The notes beneath the pieces are model-generated. The model was not told the origin of the DNA. It worked only from the letters and a program-made list of their open reading frames with translations, and did no database searches. A stretch of DNA of 9,749 nt from Actinomycetota bacterium. GTDB taxonomy: Bacteria > Actinomycetota > Actinomycetes > Actinomycetales > Microbacteriaceae. The DNA lies in the NCBI GenBank assembly GCA_010028615.1, contig RHAS01000024.1, forward strand, positions 1 through 9,749. Reading direction: 5' to 3'. The position numbers were made by a program, and so were the translations under genes. This document shows positions 1 to 7,174 of the stretch, in pieces (position 1 is the first letter of the stretch; each line of letters starts with the position of its first letter).

Positions 1-328
1 CAATAGCCTTGAGCTAGAAGAACTGGTCAGCAAGTTACTGAGGATTGACGGCCTTTATTTAGACATCATGCAGCAGGGTCGAGAAGCAGGAGTTTGGTTC
101 ATGTTGGCCCCAGGTCTTGGCCTCTTTCGGGCCGAGATAAACGCCGCGGGGGAGATCATGTTGAATGAGGAGCGGGTTAGAAGCGCTTTAGAGCAATCAG
201 CAGGAAATCATCGCGAACTGAGTAGACTTCTAAGAATTGCTCTTGGCCAGGCTTGGGATGACATACTTGAGCCATTTAGAGCTGCAAGGTATCAAAATAA
301 CCTTGCCATCATCAATCGAGCGGTTTAG
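1..328 (+). CDS. DUF3145 family protein, C-terminal part (5' truncated)
   Basis: The reading frame is open from base 2 to the TAG at 326-328, so this is the last 108 residues of a gene that begins left of the window. The in-frame ATG at 68 is internal and not a likely start. The visible part carries the pattern I associate with the actinobacterial DUF3145 family: a segment APGLGLFRAEINAAGEIML (compare PDLGIFHA...GDIM in other members), then a helix with ERVRSAL, then GQAWDDILEPFRAA (compare GKPWDDELEPFR) close to the C-terminus. The family has no established biochemical function that I know of. It commonly sits just downstream of fabF in actinobacteria; here it is adjacent but convergent. Its stop codon overlaps the fabF stop by 4 bases. 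The family assignment is from remembered motifs, not from an alignment. Confidence 0.82.
   Translation, partial: NSLELEELVSKLLRIDGLYLDIMQQGREAGVWFMLAPGLGLFRAEINAAGEIMLNEERVRSALEQSAGNHRELSRLLRIALGQAWDDILEPFRAARYQNNLAIINRAV
284..306 (-). terminator. Candidate hairpin terminator for the aceE-fab operon
   Basis: A perfect 7-bp inverted repeat (GCAAGGT at 284-290, ACCTTGC at 300-306) encloses a 9-base loop. It begins about 18 bases beyond the fabF stop on the minus strand, inside the end of the DUF3145 coding sequence. No run of U follows on either strand, so it is not a classic intrinsic terminator. Weak or U-less hairpins are often proposed as terminators in actinobacteria. The position suits the end of the fab operon better than the end of DUF3145, because on the plus strand it lies before the stop codon. 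It could also be chance. Confidence 0.35.
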
Positions 329-1560
329 TTATAACTGCGGAAGGCCACTACAGCGTTGTGACCGCCAAACCCAAATGAATTAGAAATAGCCAGGATATTC
401 TCGCCAAGTTCACGAGGTGAGGTAACAACATCAAGCTCTATCGCCGGATCTGGGTTATCTAGATTGAGCGTAGGAGGTGCCAGACGGTGCTTTAAAGCTA
501 GAACGGTAAATACTGCCTCGATAGCTCCTGCGCCGCCCAGCAAGTGTCCAGTTGAAGATTTAGTTGCCGATACAGGAATCTCCTTGAGTCGTTCACCGAA
601 TACTCGCTTGAGGGCTACATACTCTGCTACATCGCCAACCGGTGTGCTAGTGGCATGTGCATTGATGTGAGCAACATCGTCAGGTGATGCCCCTGCCATT
701 TTCAAGGTATCTATAACCGCTCTGGCGGCCGCACTTCCCTCTGGATCTGGTGCGGTGATGTGATATGCATCGCTGGTGACAGCTCCGCCAGCTAACTCGG
801 CGTAAATCTTTGCACCACGAGCCTTAGCGTGAGCTTCGGTTTCAAGTACTAGCGCGCCTGCGCCTTCACCCATTACAAACCCGTCCCTTGCTATGTCGTA
901 TGGTCTTGAAGCCTTGGCAGGTTCGTCGTTTCTCTTAGACAGAGCCTGCATAGAGGCAAAAGCAGAAATTGGTAGTGGGTGGATTGCGGCCTCACAACCA
1001 CCTGCAATAACTACATCGATTTCACCGCTTTGCAGTCTGGTAATCGCATTCGCGATGGCTTCGGTGCCCGATGCACATGCCGAAACTGATGTTCTGACCC
1101 CACCGCGAGCGGCGATGTCCATACCAATTGCCGCTGCTGGACCATTTGGCATCAGCATCGGAACGGTCATCGGCAATACTCTGCGAGGCCCCTTTTCCTT
1201 CAATGTGTCAAAGGCATCCAAAAGCGTCCAGACCCCACCGATACCGGTGGCGAATTCAACCGATAAACGAATTGGGTCTACTTCGGTTATTCCGGCGTCC
1301 GCCCAAGCTTCTCTAGCGGCGATAAGGGCGAATTGGCTTGATGGATCTAAACGCTTGGTTTCTTGAAGGGTCAGCACTTCACTGGATGCAACCTTGGCAA
1401 TTCCGGCAAAGGTTACCGGAACCTCATATTTGGCAACCCAGTCATACTCGAGAGTTCTTATCCCCGATTTACCCTCAAGTAGTGCTTCCCAGGTTGATTT
1501 GACGTCACCACCGAGTGGCGTGGTAGCGCCAACTCCAGTGACAACAATCTTGTGGTTCAA
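325..1560 (-). CDS. fabF: Beta-ketoacyl-ACP synthase II (KAS II)
   Basis: This cytosolic elongation enzyme of type II fatty acid synthesis condenses acyl-ACP with malonyl-ACP, giving 3-ketoacyl-ACP and CO2. The protein is 411 residues, normal for FabF. The thiolase-fold Cys-His-His triad is intact: Cys162 in SVSACASGTEA, His302 in NAHATSTPVGD, and His339 in KSSTGHLLGGAGA, with Lys334 just before it. The glycine-rich C-terminal stretch SNSFGFGGHNA (393-403) is also present. The start is the ATG at 1560. It lies 9 bases after the acpP stop and has an AGG-type ribosome site overlapping the end of acpP. It is the last gene of the minus-strand operon, and its TAA overlaps the DUF3145 stop from the other strand. 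His302 and His339 mark it as the FabF/FabB type rather than FabH (Cys-His-Asn). FabF rather than FabB is inferred from length and the operon. Confidence 0.96.
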   Translation of the reverse strand: MNHKIVVTGVGATTPLGGDVKSTWEALLEGKSGIRTLEYDWVAKYEVPVTFAGIAKVASSEVLTLQETKRLDPSSQFALIAAREAWADAGITEVDPIRLSVEFATGIGGVWTLLDAFDTLKEKGPRRVLPMTVPMLMPNGPAAAIGMDIAARGGVRTSVSACASGTEAIANAITRLQSGEIDVVIAGGCEAAIHPLPISAFASMQALSKRNDEPAKASRPYDIARDGFVMGEGAGALVLETEAHAKARGAKIYAELAGGAVTSDAYHITAPDPEGSAAARAVIDTLKMAGASPDDVAHINAHATSTPVGDVAEYVALKRVFGERLKEIPVSATKSSTGHLLGGAGAIEAVFTVLALKHRLAPPTLNLDNPDPAIELDVVTSPRELGENILAISNSFGFGGHNAVVAFRSYN

Positions 1561-1569
1561 TGACCTGAC

Positions 1570-1818
1570 TTAGCCCTGTGCTGAGGTGATGAAACTAACT
1601 GCATCACCTACGGTTAGAAGGTTCTTGACTTCCTCGTCAGGGATCTTAACGCCGAATTTCTCTTCTGCGTTAACAACGATGGTCATCATCGAAATGGAAT
1701 CGATGTCCAAATCGTTAGCGAAAGACTTCTCTAGTTTGACCGAATCGGTGTCGATTCCAGTCTCCTCGTTGATTAGTTCAGCAAGTCCAGATAGAACTTC
1801 GTCCTGTGATAGTGCCAT
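1570..1818 (-). CDS. acpP: Acyl carrier protein
   Basis: This small acidic protein of 82 residues carries fatty acyl intermediates on a 4'-phosphopantetheine arm. The attachment serine is Ser41 in DLDIDSISMM. The usual ACP motif is DSL; here the next residue is Ile, a conservative change. The flanks (SFANDLDIDS before it, EEKFGVKIPDEEV after it) resemble mycobacterial AcpM, but the protein lacks AcpM's long C-terminal tail and is only slightly longer than E. coli ACP (78). It sits between fabH and fabF and would serve FabD, FabH and FabF. The 37-base gap before it, the largest in the operon, contains a strong AAGGAG ribosome site, in keeping with the large amount of ACP a cell needs. Confidence 0.96.
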   Translation of the reverse strand: MALSQDEVLSGLAELINEETGIDTDSVKLEKSFANDLDIDSISMMTIVVNAEEKFGVKIPDEEVKNLLTVGDAVSFITSAQG

Positions 1819-1826
1819 TAATTTTG

Positions 1827-1832
1827 CTCCTT
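1827..1832 (-). promoter_or_regulatory. Ribosome binding site of acpP
   Basis: AAGGAG on the minus strand, 8 bases before the acpP ATG. It is the best-matching Shine-Dalgarno sequence in the fab operon. The other genes have shorter or less well placed sites, suggesting acpP is translated at a higher rate than its neighbours. Confidence 0.8.
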
Positions 1833-1846
1833 GATTGATTGAGTAC

Positions 1847-1854
1847 CTTATAAG
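1847..1854 (-). promoter_or_regulatory. Possible internal -10 element before acpP (weak)
   Basis: The fabH-acpP gap contains the 8-base palindrome CTTATAAG. Read on the minus strand it includes TATAAG, a 5/6 match to the -10 consensus, about 30 bases before the acpP ATG. I see no good -35 hexamer at the right distance inside the end of fabH. An internal promoter that raises acpP-fabF expression is plausible, but the evidence is only this one element. Confidence 0.22.
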
Positions 1855-1855
1855 T

Positions 1856-2860
1856 TTAGGGGAGAACCACTACTTGAGCAGCGAAGGCAAGACCTGCGCC
1901 AAAGCCTATCTGCAGGGCTAGACCGCCAGATTTTACGGTGCCGTCTACCAATAGTTGATCCATCGCTAGCGGAACGCTCGCCGCGGAGGTATTGCCGGTG
2001 TTGACAATGTCTCTGGCTACCGCCACCGAGTCGGGAAGTTTGAGTTGCTTGACCATTTCATCAATAATCCGGATGTTCGCTTGGTGAGTTACCAGGGCTG
2101 AAAGTTCATCAGCCTTTACCCCGGCAGCATCGAGAGCTTGCTGAGCTACCTTAGCCATCTCCCATACTGCCCAGCGGAAAACTGTCTGGCCATCTTGCCG
2201 AATTGTTGGCCAGCTTGATTCGCCATCGCGTAGTTCCAGCAGCGATGCCGTCATGCTCACCGAAGACCAATGGGATCCGTCAGATCCCCAAACGGTCTTA
2301 GAGATTCCTGGAAAATCTGAAGGTCCAACTATCGCAGCCCCTGCACCGTCCGCTAGCAAGAACGAGATTGACCTATCCGTTGGATCAATAAAGTCTGAAA
2401 GCTTCTCTGCGCCTACCACCAGAACATACTTTGCAACGCCGGATCTAACCAAGGCATCAGCCTGAGCTATCCCATAGCAGTAACCACTGCAGGCTGCTGA
2501 AATGTCAAATGCCGGTGCAGGACTTGCTCCAATCAACTCGGTCAGTTGTGTTGCCGCTGATGGAGTTTGATAAGGGTGGCTAATAGTGCTGAAAATCACT
2601 GCACCTATTTCAGCGGGTTTGATTCCAGCTCTAGTGATGGCCTGAGTCGATGCTTCAACCGCCATGTCCATTAGCGACTGGTTAGCATCAGCTCTTCTTC
2701 GGGTAACAATGCCAGTTCTCTGTCTGATCCACTCATCGGATGAATCAATCGGACCAGCAACATCATCGTTGGTAACTACCAGATTTCCTCTTGCTGCACC
2801 AAGTGAGTAGATGCGACTAAATGGCAGGGACTCAAATTGATTCAATTTAGCTTCAGTCAT
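1856..2860 (-). CDS. fabH: Beta-ketoacyl-ACP synthase III (KAS III)
   Basis: FabH starts fatty acid synthesis by condensing an acyl-CoA primer with malonyl-ACP. In actinobacteria the primers are often branched, derived from valine, leucine or isoleucine breakdown; whether that holds here cannot be read from the sequence. The protein is 334 residues, normal for the family. The FabH-type Cys-His-Asn triad is present: Cys124 in ISAACSGYCYG, His259 in THQANIRI, and Asn290 in NTGNTSAAS. The C-terminal glycine-rich segment (LQIGFGAGLAFA) is intact. The N-terminal SSDEWIRQRTGI segment (40-51) is typical of FabH. Its ATG lies inside the end of fabD, an 8-base overlap (ATGACTGA) that suggests coupled translation, and an AGGAG-type site precedes it by about 7 bases. 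Confidence 0.96.
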   Translation of the reverse strand: MTEAKLNQFESLPFSRIYSLGAARGNLVVTNDDVAGPIDSSDEWIRQRTGIVTRRRADANQSLMDMAVEASTQAITRAGIKPAEIGAVIFSTISHPYQTPSAATQLTELIGASPAPAFDISAACSGYCYGIAQADALVRSGVAKYVLVVGAEKLSDFIDPTDRSISFLLADGAGAAIVGPSDFPGISKTVWGSDGSHWSSVSMTASLLELRDGESSWPTIRQDGQTVFRWAVWEMAKVAQQALDAAGVKADELSALVTHQANIRIIDEMVKQLKLPDSVAVARDIVNTGNTSAASVPLAMDQLLVDGTVKSGGLALQIGFGAGLAFAAQVVVLP

Positions 2861-3767
2861 TGCGCGCTCCTAAAACTTGATTTGCATAATCTATATCACT
2901 TGGCTCACGCAGCGTGACTAGGTTACTTAGTTCCATGCCTCGCTTGACTAGCCCTGAAAGTGTTCCAGCGGGGGATAACTCGATGACCACACGAACGCCT
3001 TTTTTAGACATGGCTTTCATGCACAAATCCCAACGCACTGGATTAGCAACTTGCCCTACAAGTAGTTCTAAATACTTCTTACCAGTGGAAACTACCTGGC
3101 CTTTTTGATTCGATAAGACAGTCATCATCGGCTCTTGGGGTTCAAGATCCTGAGTGTATTTCTCAAGCTCTGCTACTGCAGGCTGCATAAAACTGGTGTG
3201 AAATGCGCCAGATACTGATAGCGGAATAACCTTAGCCATTTGTGGCGGGTTTTGAATAAGTTCCTTGATGTCGCTTGCGAGACCAGCAGCAACAATTTGC
3301 CCTGAGCCATTGTAGTTGGCAGGCGTCAAGTTGAACTTGGCAAGGTGTTGAACAATTTCATCCTGTTCGCCGCCTAGGATGGCTGCCATGCTCGTTTCTT
3401 GGCTGGTTTTAGCAGCTCGCGACATTGCTTGACCACGGAGATTGACCAATTGGATTGCCTGCTCCATGTTCAAAATACCTGCAACGTAACCTGCTGCAAC
3501 TTCACCTACCGAGTGTCCGACGACAGCGTCGGCACTTTTGATCTCAAGTAAGTTAGCGCTTGCAATACTGGCGGCAACAATTAGCGGCTGAGCGATTTCG
3601 GTGTTACGAATGGTATCTTCATCGCTTATGGTTCCATGACGAATCAGATCTAACCCAATTACATCCGACATCATTTCGATGTCTTTTCGGTAGGAAGGTA
3701 GTTCCAGCCAGCTTGACATGAATCCGGGTTTTTGTGAACCCTGGCCAGGACAGGCGATTGCGATCAT
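2853..3767 (-). CDS. fabD: Malonyl-CoA:ACP transacylase
   Basis: FabD moves the malonyl group from malonyl-CoA to ACP, giving the extender for FabH and FabF. From the ATG at 3767 the protein has 304 residues and begins MIAIACPGQGSQKPGF, the usual N-terminal pattern of actinobacterial FabD with its PGQGSQ oxyanion loop (7-12). The nucleophile is Ser86 in GHSVGE, the carboxylate-binding residue is Arg111 in LRGQAM, and the catalytic His is His190 in SGAFHTSFM. A GTG at 3785 would add six residues inside the end of aceE but has no visible ribosome site and falls outside the conserved protein, so I prefer the ATG. That start lies 4 bases after the aceE stop, with a GGGGA stretch about 11 bases upstream. 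Its stop overlaps the fabH start. Confidence 0.95.
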   Translation of the reverse strand: MIAIACPGQGSQKPGFMSSWLELPSYRKDIEMMSDVIGLDLIRHGTISDEDTIRNTEIAQPLIVAASIASANLLEIKSADAVVGHSVGEVAAGYVAGILNMEQAIQLVNLRGQAMSRAAKTSQETSMAAILGGEQDEIVQHLAKFNLTPANYNGSGQIVAAGLASDIKELIQNPPQMAKVIPLSVSGAFHTSFMQPAVAELEKYTQDLEPQEPMMTVLSNQKGQVVSTGKKYLELLVGQVANPVRWDLCMKAMSKKGVRVVIELSPAGTLSGLVKRGMELSNLVTLREPSDIDYANQVLGARND

Positions 3768-3771
3768 GAAA

Positions 3772-6501
3772 CTATGCGTCCCCACCAGTAGCGCCGCTTG
3801 TTCCAGCGCTCACATCTAGGAGTCGATACTTTTCAATGGCCTTCAATGGCGCATCCTCTGGGACTTCGCCTCTTGAAGCTAGTTGCTGCAGAATGCGAGT
3901 AGCAATTGATGGCCCATCAATCTTGAAGTGTCTTCTAGCGGCGGCTCGGGTGTCAGAGAATCCGAATCCGTCTGCACCCAGGGTCGCGTACTCGCCAGGT
4001 ATCCACTTGCGTATCTGATCTGGAACCTGGTGCATGTAGTCGCTTACACCAAGGAAAGGACCAGGCGAGCCAACAAGCTTGTTTGTAATGTATGGAAGTG
4101 AAACAGACTGGCCAGGATTTAGGAAGCGCTGTTCGTCTTTGGCAAGAGCGTCGCGACGTAATTCTGTCCAAGAGGTAACCGACCAAATGTCCGCTGATAC
4201 ACCCCAGTCGTCAAGCAGAAGCTTCTGTGCCTCAAATGCCCAAGGCAGTGCCACGCCGGAAGCCAGGATCTGAGCTTTCTTGCCTAGATCAGCACCTTTA
4301 CTTACCCTGTGAATACCGCGAATAATTCCATCAACATCCACATTCTCCGGTTCTGCAGGTTGCAAAATCGGCTCGTTGTAAACGGTCAGGTAGTAGATGA
4401 CATTTGGATCTGGGTGCTCTCCGCCATACATCCGCTCAAGGCCTGAACGAATAATGTGACCAATCTCGTAGCCATAAGCAGGATCGTAAGTTATTACTCC
4501 GGTGTTCGTTGCAGACATCACCGGCGAATGTCCGTCAGCGTGCTGCAAGCCTTCACCGGTAAGAGTTGTCCTACCTGCGGTTGCACCAATAAGGAATCCG
4601 CGGGTTAGCTGATCGGTAGCGGCCCAGATTGCGTCGGCAGTTCTTTGGAATCCGAACATCGAGTAGAAAACGTAGAACGGAATCATTGGCTGACCCTGTG
4701 TAGCGTATGAGCTACCAACCGCAGTGAAGGCTGCAACTGAACCAGCTTCGTTAATTCCGGTGTGAAGTATTTGACCAGCTTCACTTTCCTTGTAGGACAA
4801 AAGCAGGTCACGATCAACCGAGATGTAGTGCTGTCCTCTAGGGTTATAGATTTTTGCGGTAGGGAAGAATGCATCCATACCGAAAGTTCTAGCTTCATCT
4901 GGAATGATTGGAACAATTCGAGGACCAAGTCCAGGAGTCTTTAGCAGATCCTTTAGCAATCGGACAAAGGCCATGGTGGTTGCTACCTCTTGTGTGCCAG
5001 AACCTTCCTTAGCTACCTCATAAGATTTTGCTTCTGGCAATTCAAACGAGACGTATTTGCTTCGGCGTTCTGGAATGTATCCACCTAATGCCTTACGACG
5101 TTCGTGCATGTATTGAATCTCGGGAGTGTCATCGGCTGGTTTGTAGTAAGGCGGCTGATAAGGATCTGCTTCTAATTGCGCATCCGTAATTGGAATTTCC
5201 ATATCATCGCGGAATGACTTTAAGTTATCAAGGGTTAGCTTCTTCATTTGGTGCGTTGCATTTCTACCCTCGAATGCCTTGCCGAGTCCATAACCCTTGA
5301 TGGTCTTTGCCAAGATGACAGTTGGCTGACCCTTATGCGCTAGCGCAGCCTGGTATGCAGCATAGATCTTTCGATAGTCATGTCCACCGCGCTTCAAAGC
5401 CCATATTTGCGCGTCTGTCATATCTGCTACCAAAGCGGCGGTTCTAGAGTCACGGCCGAAGAAGTTCTCCCTGATAAAGCCACCATCCATGGTTTTGTAG
5501 GTTTGGAAATCACCATCGGGAGTTGCATTCATCAGGTCAACTAATGCGCCATCGTTGTCCTTGGAAAGAAGAGCATCCCATTCACGCCCCCAGACGACTT
5601 TGATGACGTTCCAACCAGCTCCCTTGAAGAAAGCTTCAAGTTCCTGAATGATTTTGCCATTTCCTCGAACCGGTCCGTCCAAGCGCTGAAGGTTACAGTT
5701 CACCACGAAAGTTAGGTTATCGAGTTGATCGTTAGCAGCTAGTTGCAGTGCTCCTCTTGATTCAACTTCGTCTAATTCACCATCACCCAAGAATGCCCAT
5801 ACATGCTGCTCGCTTGTGTCTTTGAAGCCGCGACCAGAAAGATATCTATTGAATTGCGCTTGGTAGATTGCGTTGATTGGACCGATACCCATGGACACGG
5901 TAGGGAATTGCCAAAACTCTGGCATCAAACGCGGATGCGGATACGAAGATAGGCCACCGCCTTGATGTGATTTTTCCTGCCGAAAGCCATTCATCTGGGA
6001 TTCGGAAATTCTTCCCTCAAGGAAAGCGCGAGCATATGGACCGGGACTTGCGTGCCCTTGGATGAACACTTGATCTCCACCAGAGGCATGATCTTGACCT
6101 TTGAAGAAGTGATTGAAGCCGACCTCATAAAGCGAAGCGGAAGAAGCAAATGTTGAGATGTGTCCGCCAACCGCGATGCCGGGACGTTGTGCGCGATGAA
6201 CTAGTATCGCTGCGTTCCAGCGCATCCATGCTCGGTAGGTTCGCTCGATAGTTTCATCACCGGGGAATGCAGGTTCCTCTTCGGTTGGAATCGTGTTGAT
6301 GTAGTCGGTGGCAAGCGAATCAGTTGAGATGTTAAGTTTTAGCTGGTGCGATCTTTTGAGAAGGCTCAGCATGATCTCTCGAGCCCTGGTTACACCGTGA
6401 GTTTTAGTGAGGGCGTCAAGCGAGTCAAGCCACTCTCGAGTTTCCTCTGGATCACGGTCTGGGTTGCTTAGTGGGTAAGCGTCCTGGTTGTTCACGGACA
6501 A
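3772..6501 (-). CDS. aceE: Pyruvate dehydrogenase E1 component, homodimeric type
   Basis: This thiamine-diphosphate enzyme decarboxylates pyruvate and passes the acetyl group to the lipoyl arm of E2, leading to acetyl-CoA. At 909 residues it matches the single-chain E1 of E. coli (887) and corynebacteria. GGHISTFAS (112-120) carries the first active-site His. The thiamine site is [12 protein letters not shown] at 239-250, followed by the Asn-containing [12 protein letters not shown] (267-278). A His corresponding to E. coli His407 is seen at 417 (NATHQMKK). Glu585 in GINEAG matches the residue that activates the cofactor. The E2 and E3 genes are not in this window. The start is a TTG at 6501, giving MSVNNQD, like the MTVNDQD I recall for relatives; a GTG two codons later is possible. 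It is the first gene of the operon and leads directly into fabD, tying acetyl-CoA supply to lipid synthesis. Confidence 0.97.
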   Translation of the reverse strand: MSVNNQDAYPLSNPDRDPEETREWLDSLDALTKTHGVTRAREIMLSLLKRSHQLKLNISTDSLATDYINTIPTEEEPAFPGDETIERTYRAWMRWNAAILVHRAQRPGIAVGGHISTFASSASLYEVGFNHFFKGQDHASGGDQVFIQGHASPGPYARAFLEGRISESQMNGFRQEKSHQGGGLSSYPHPRLMPEFWQFPTVSMGIGPINAIYQAQFNRYLSGRGFKDTSEQHVWAFLGDGELDEVESRGALQLAANDQLDNLTFVVNCNLQRLDGPVRGNGKIIQELEAFFKGAGWNVIKVVWGREWDALLSKDNDGALVDLMNATPDGDFQTYKTMDGGFIRENFFGRDSRTAALVADMTDAQIWALKRGGHDYRKIYAAYQAALAHKGQPTVILAKTIKGYGLGKAFEGRNATHQMKKLTLDNLKSFRDDMEIPITDAQLEADPYQPPYYKPADDTPEIQYMHERRKALGGYIPERRSKYVSFELPEAKSYEVAKEGSGTQEVATTMAFVRLLKDLLKTPGLGPRIVPIIPDEARTFGMDAFFPTAKIYNPRGQHYISVDRDLLLSYKESEAGQILHTGINEAGSVAAFTAVGSSYATQGQPMIPFYVFYSMFGFQRTADAIWAATDQLTRGFLIGATAGRTTLTGEGLQHADGHSPVMSATNTGVITYDPAYGYEIGHIIRSGLERMYGGEHPDPNVIYYLTVYNEPILQPAEPENVDVDGIIRGIHRVSKGADLGKKAQILASGVALPWAFEAQKLLLDDWGVSADIWSVTSWTELRRDALAKDEQRFLNPGQSVSLPYITNKLVGSPGPFLGVSDYMHQVPDQIRKWIPGEYATLGADGFGFSDTRAAARRHFKIDGPSIATRILQQLASRGEVPEDAPLKAIEKYRLLDVSAGTSGATGGDA

Positions 6502-6505
6502 CGAA

Positions 6506-6510
6506 TCCTC
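6506..6510 (-). promoter_or_regulatory. Ribosome binding site of aceE
   Basis: GAGGA on the minus strand lies 4 bases before the TTG at 6501 and 10 bases before the in-frame GTG at 6495. No ATG exists nearby. Neither spacing is ideal, so the site alone does not settle the start; the resemblance of the N-terminus to relatives favours TTG. Confidence 0.55.
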
Positions 6511-6587
6511 GTTTCGGTTATTCGGGCCAATGGCTTTCGGGTAGAGCCTTGACTCAATAATCTGGTTTTAGAAGACCCTGATTAGGT

Positions 6588-6605
6588 CCCTAAGTAAGTT
6601 TAGGG
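6588..6605. promoter_or_regulatory. Dyad CCCTAA-N6-TTAGGG, candidate operator
   Basis: CCCTAA (6588-6593) and TTAGGG (6600-6605) form a perfect inverted repeat with centres 12 bases apart, a spacing near one helical turn that suits a dimeric regulator. It overlaps the weak -35 proposed for the peroxiredoxin gene and lies about 90 bases upstream of aceE. I do not recognise it as the site of a known regulator. Confidence 0.4.
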
Positions 6606-6627
6606 TTTGTTTATTAGGCGTTAGTCT
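6599..6627 (+). promoter_or_regulatory. Candidate promoter of the peroxiredoxin gene
   Basis: TTTAGG (6599-6604) and TAGTCT (6622-6627) are 17 bases apart. The -10 fits the actinobacterial TANNNT pattern; the -35 matches only three of six consensus bases. Transcription would start near 6634, leaving a leader of about 25 bases that includes the ribosome site. Confidence 0.33.
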
Positions 6628-6645
6628 ATTTACGCAGGGCAACTC

Positions 6646-6652
6646 AAAGGAG
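6646..6652 (+). promoter_or_regulatory. Ribosome binding site of the peroxiredoxin gene
   Basis: AAAGGAG lies 6 bases before the ATG at 6659. It is a strong, well-spaced Shine-Dalgarno site that fixes the start codon. Confidence 0.85.
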
Positions 6653-6658
6653 CACTAA

Positions 6659-7123
6659 ATGTCACTAATTATCGGGGATCTAGCCCCAGATTTCACCCTT
6701 CCCAACCAATTCGGTGAGCAAGTCACCCTTTCCGGTTTTAGGGGGAAAAAGCCTGTTGTTGTGGTCTTTTACCCACTTTCCTTCTCTGGCATCTGCACGG
6801 GGGAACTGTGCGAGATTAGGGATAACTTTGGCCGGTTTGAACGCTCAGATGTCGAGTTGCTGGCCATTTCGGTTGACTCCAAATTCGTCCAGAAGGTCTT
6901 TGCCGAGCAGGAGGGCTACAAGTTCTCGGTTCTGGCTGATTTCTGGCCTCACGGGCAGGTGGCCAAAGATTACGGTGTTTTCCTCGAAGAACACGGAATT
7001 GCCAATCGGGCGACTTTTGTGATCGATCAGGATGGCGTCTTGGTTGCAAAGTTCATCACAGCTGTAGGTCAGCCCAGATCTCTCGATGAATACGATAAGG
7101 CATTGGCTTCGCTCAGCAGCTAG
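6659..7123 (+). CDS. ahpE: Peroxiredoxin, AhpE-like
   Basis: This cytosolic thiol peroxidase would reduce hydrogen peroxide, organic peroxides or peroxynitrite. It has 154 residues, normal for the AhpE/Bcp branch of the AhpC/TSA family. The catalytic motif is P39-LSFSGI-C46, with Ser43 in place of the more common Thr. Arg117 in GIANRATFVID completes the active site. The segment ADFWPHG (93-99) and the GVF...GIANR stretch closely resemble Mycobacterium tuberculosis AhpE. Unlike that one-Cys enzyme, a second cysteine, Cys51, lies five residues after the peroxidatic one, the spacing seen in E. coli Bcp, where it acts as resolving cysteine. There is no signal peptide. The gene is divergent from aceE and followed by a tRNA gene. 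Function is confident; the choice between AhpE and Bcp naming is less so. Confidence 0.93.
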   Translation: MSLIIGDLAPDFTLPNQFGEQVTLSGFRGKKPVVVVFYPLSFSGICTGELCEIRDNFGRFERSDVELLAISVDSKFVQKVFAEQEGYKFSVLADFWPHGQVAKDYGVFLEEHGIANRATFVIDQDGVLVAKFITAVGQPRSLDEYDKALASLSS

Positions 7124-7136
7124 CCTGCGGTATAGT
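7108..7136 (+). promoter_or_regulatory. Candidate promoter of the tRNA-Val gene
   Basis: TATAGT (7131-7136) matches the -10 consensus at five of six positions and is preceded, after 17 bases, by TTCGCT (7108-7113), a weak -35 lying in the end of the peroxiredoxin gene. The start would be near 7143, about 32 bases before the mature tRNA. The tRNA could instead be read through from the upstream gene. Confidence 0.45.
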
Positions 7137-7144
7137 TTTCTAGT

Positions 7145-7161
7145 CGCCAATTTTTCTGGCG
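7145..7161 (+). other. Short stem-loop between peroxiredoxin gene and tRNA
   Basis: CGCCA (7145-7149) pairs with TGGCG (7157-7161) around the loop ATTTTTC. The stem is five pairs and the T run lies in the loop, not after it, so it is a poor intrinsic terminator. It falls in the probable 5' leader of the tRNA transcript and might be a processing feature, or nothing. Confidence 0.25.
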
Positions 7162-7174
7162 GAAGTTGAGAGTA

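Larger units (their letters stand above)
6502..6658. promoter_or_regulatory. Divergent control region between aceE and the peroxiredoxin gene
   Basis: These 157 bases must hold the promoters of both the aceE-fab operon and the peroxiredoxin gene, as the genes are transcribed away from each other. It contains no credible coding frame. Around its middle are a perfect dyad and three direct TTAGG copies (6582-6586, 6600-6604, 6614-6618). I could not pick a convincing -35/-10 pair for aceE. For the rightward gene the best candidate is listed separately. Shared regulation of the two directions is possible but is only an inference from the layout. Confidence 0.6.

Noticed and set aside
329..420. Terminator for the DUF3145 gene inside the end of fabF
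   Set aside because: Only a 4-bp GCGG/CCGC pairing with a long loop is visible, too weak to call.
893..1366. 157-codon open frame on the plus strand opposite fabF
   Set aside because: It lies wholly inside fabF, whose motifs are complete on the other strand; its translation has no recognisable motif and no ribosome site is evident.
1851..1861. 11-base sequence TAAGTTTAGGG shared with 6595-6605, possibly a common operator
   Set aside because: Many 11-base matches are expected by chance in about 10 kb, and the first copy spans the fabH stop codon.
3767..3785. Upstream GTG start for fabD adding six residues
   Set aside because: It has no ribosome site, and the conserved protein begins at the ATG at 3767.
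6845..7150. Open frame on the minus strand opposite the peroxiredoxin gene
   Set aside because: The plus-strand gene has a full catalytic motif set and a strong ribosome site; the opposite frame shows neither.
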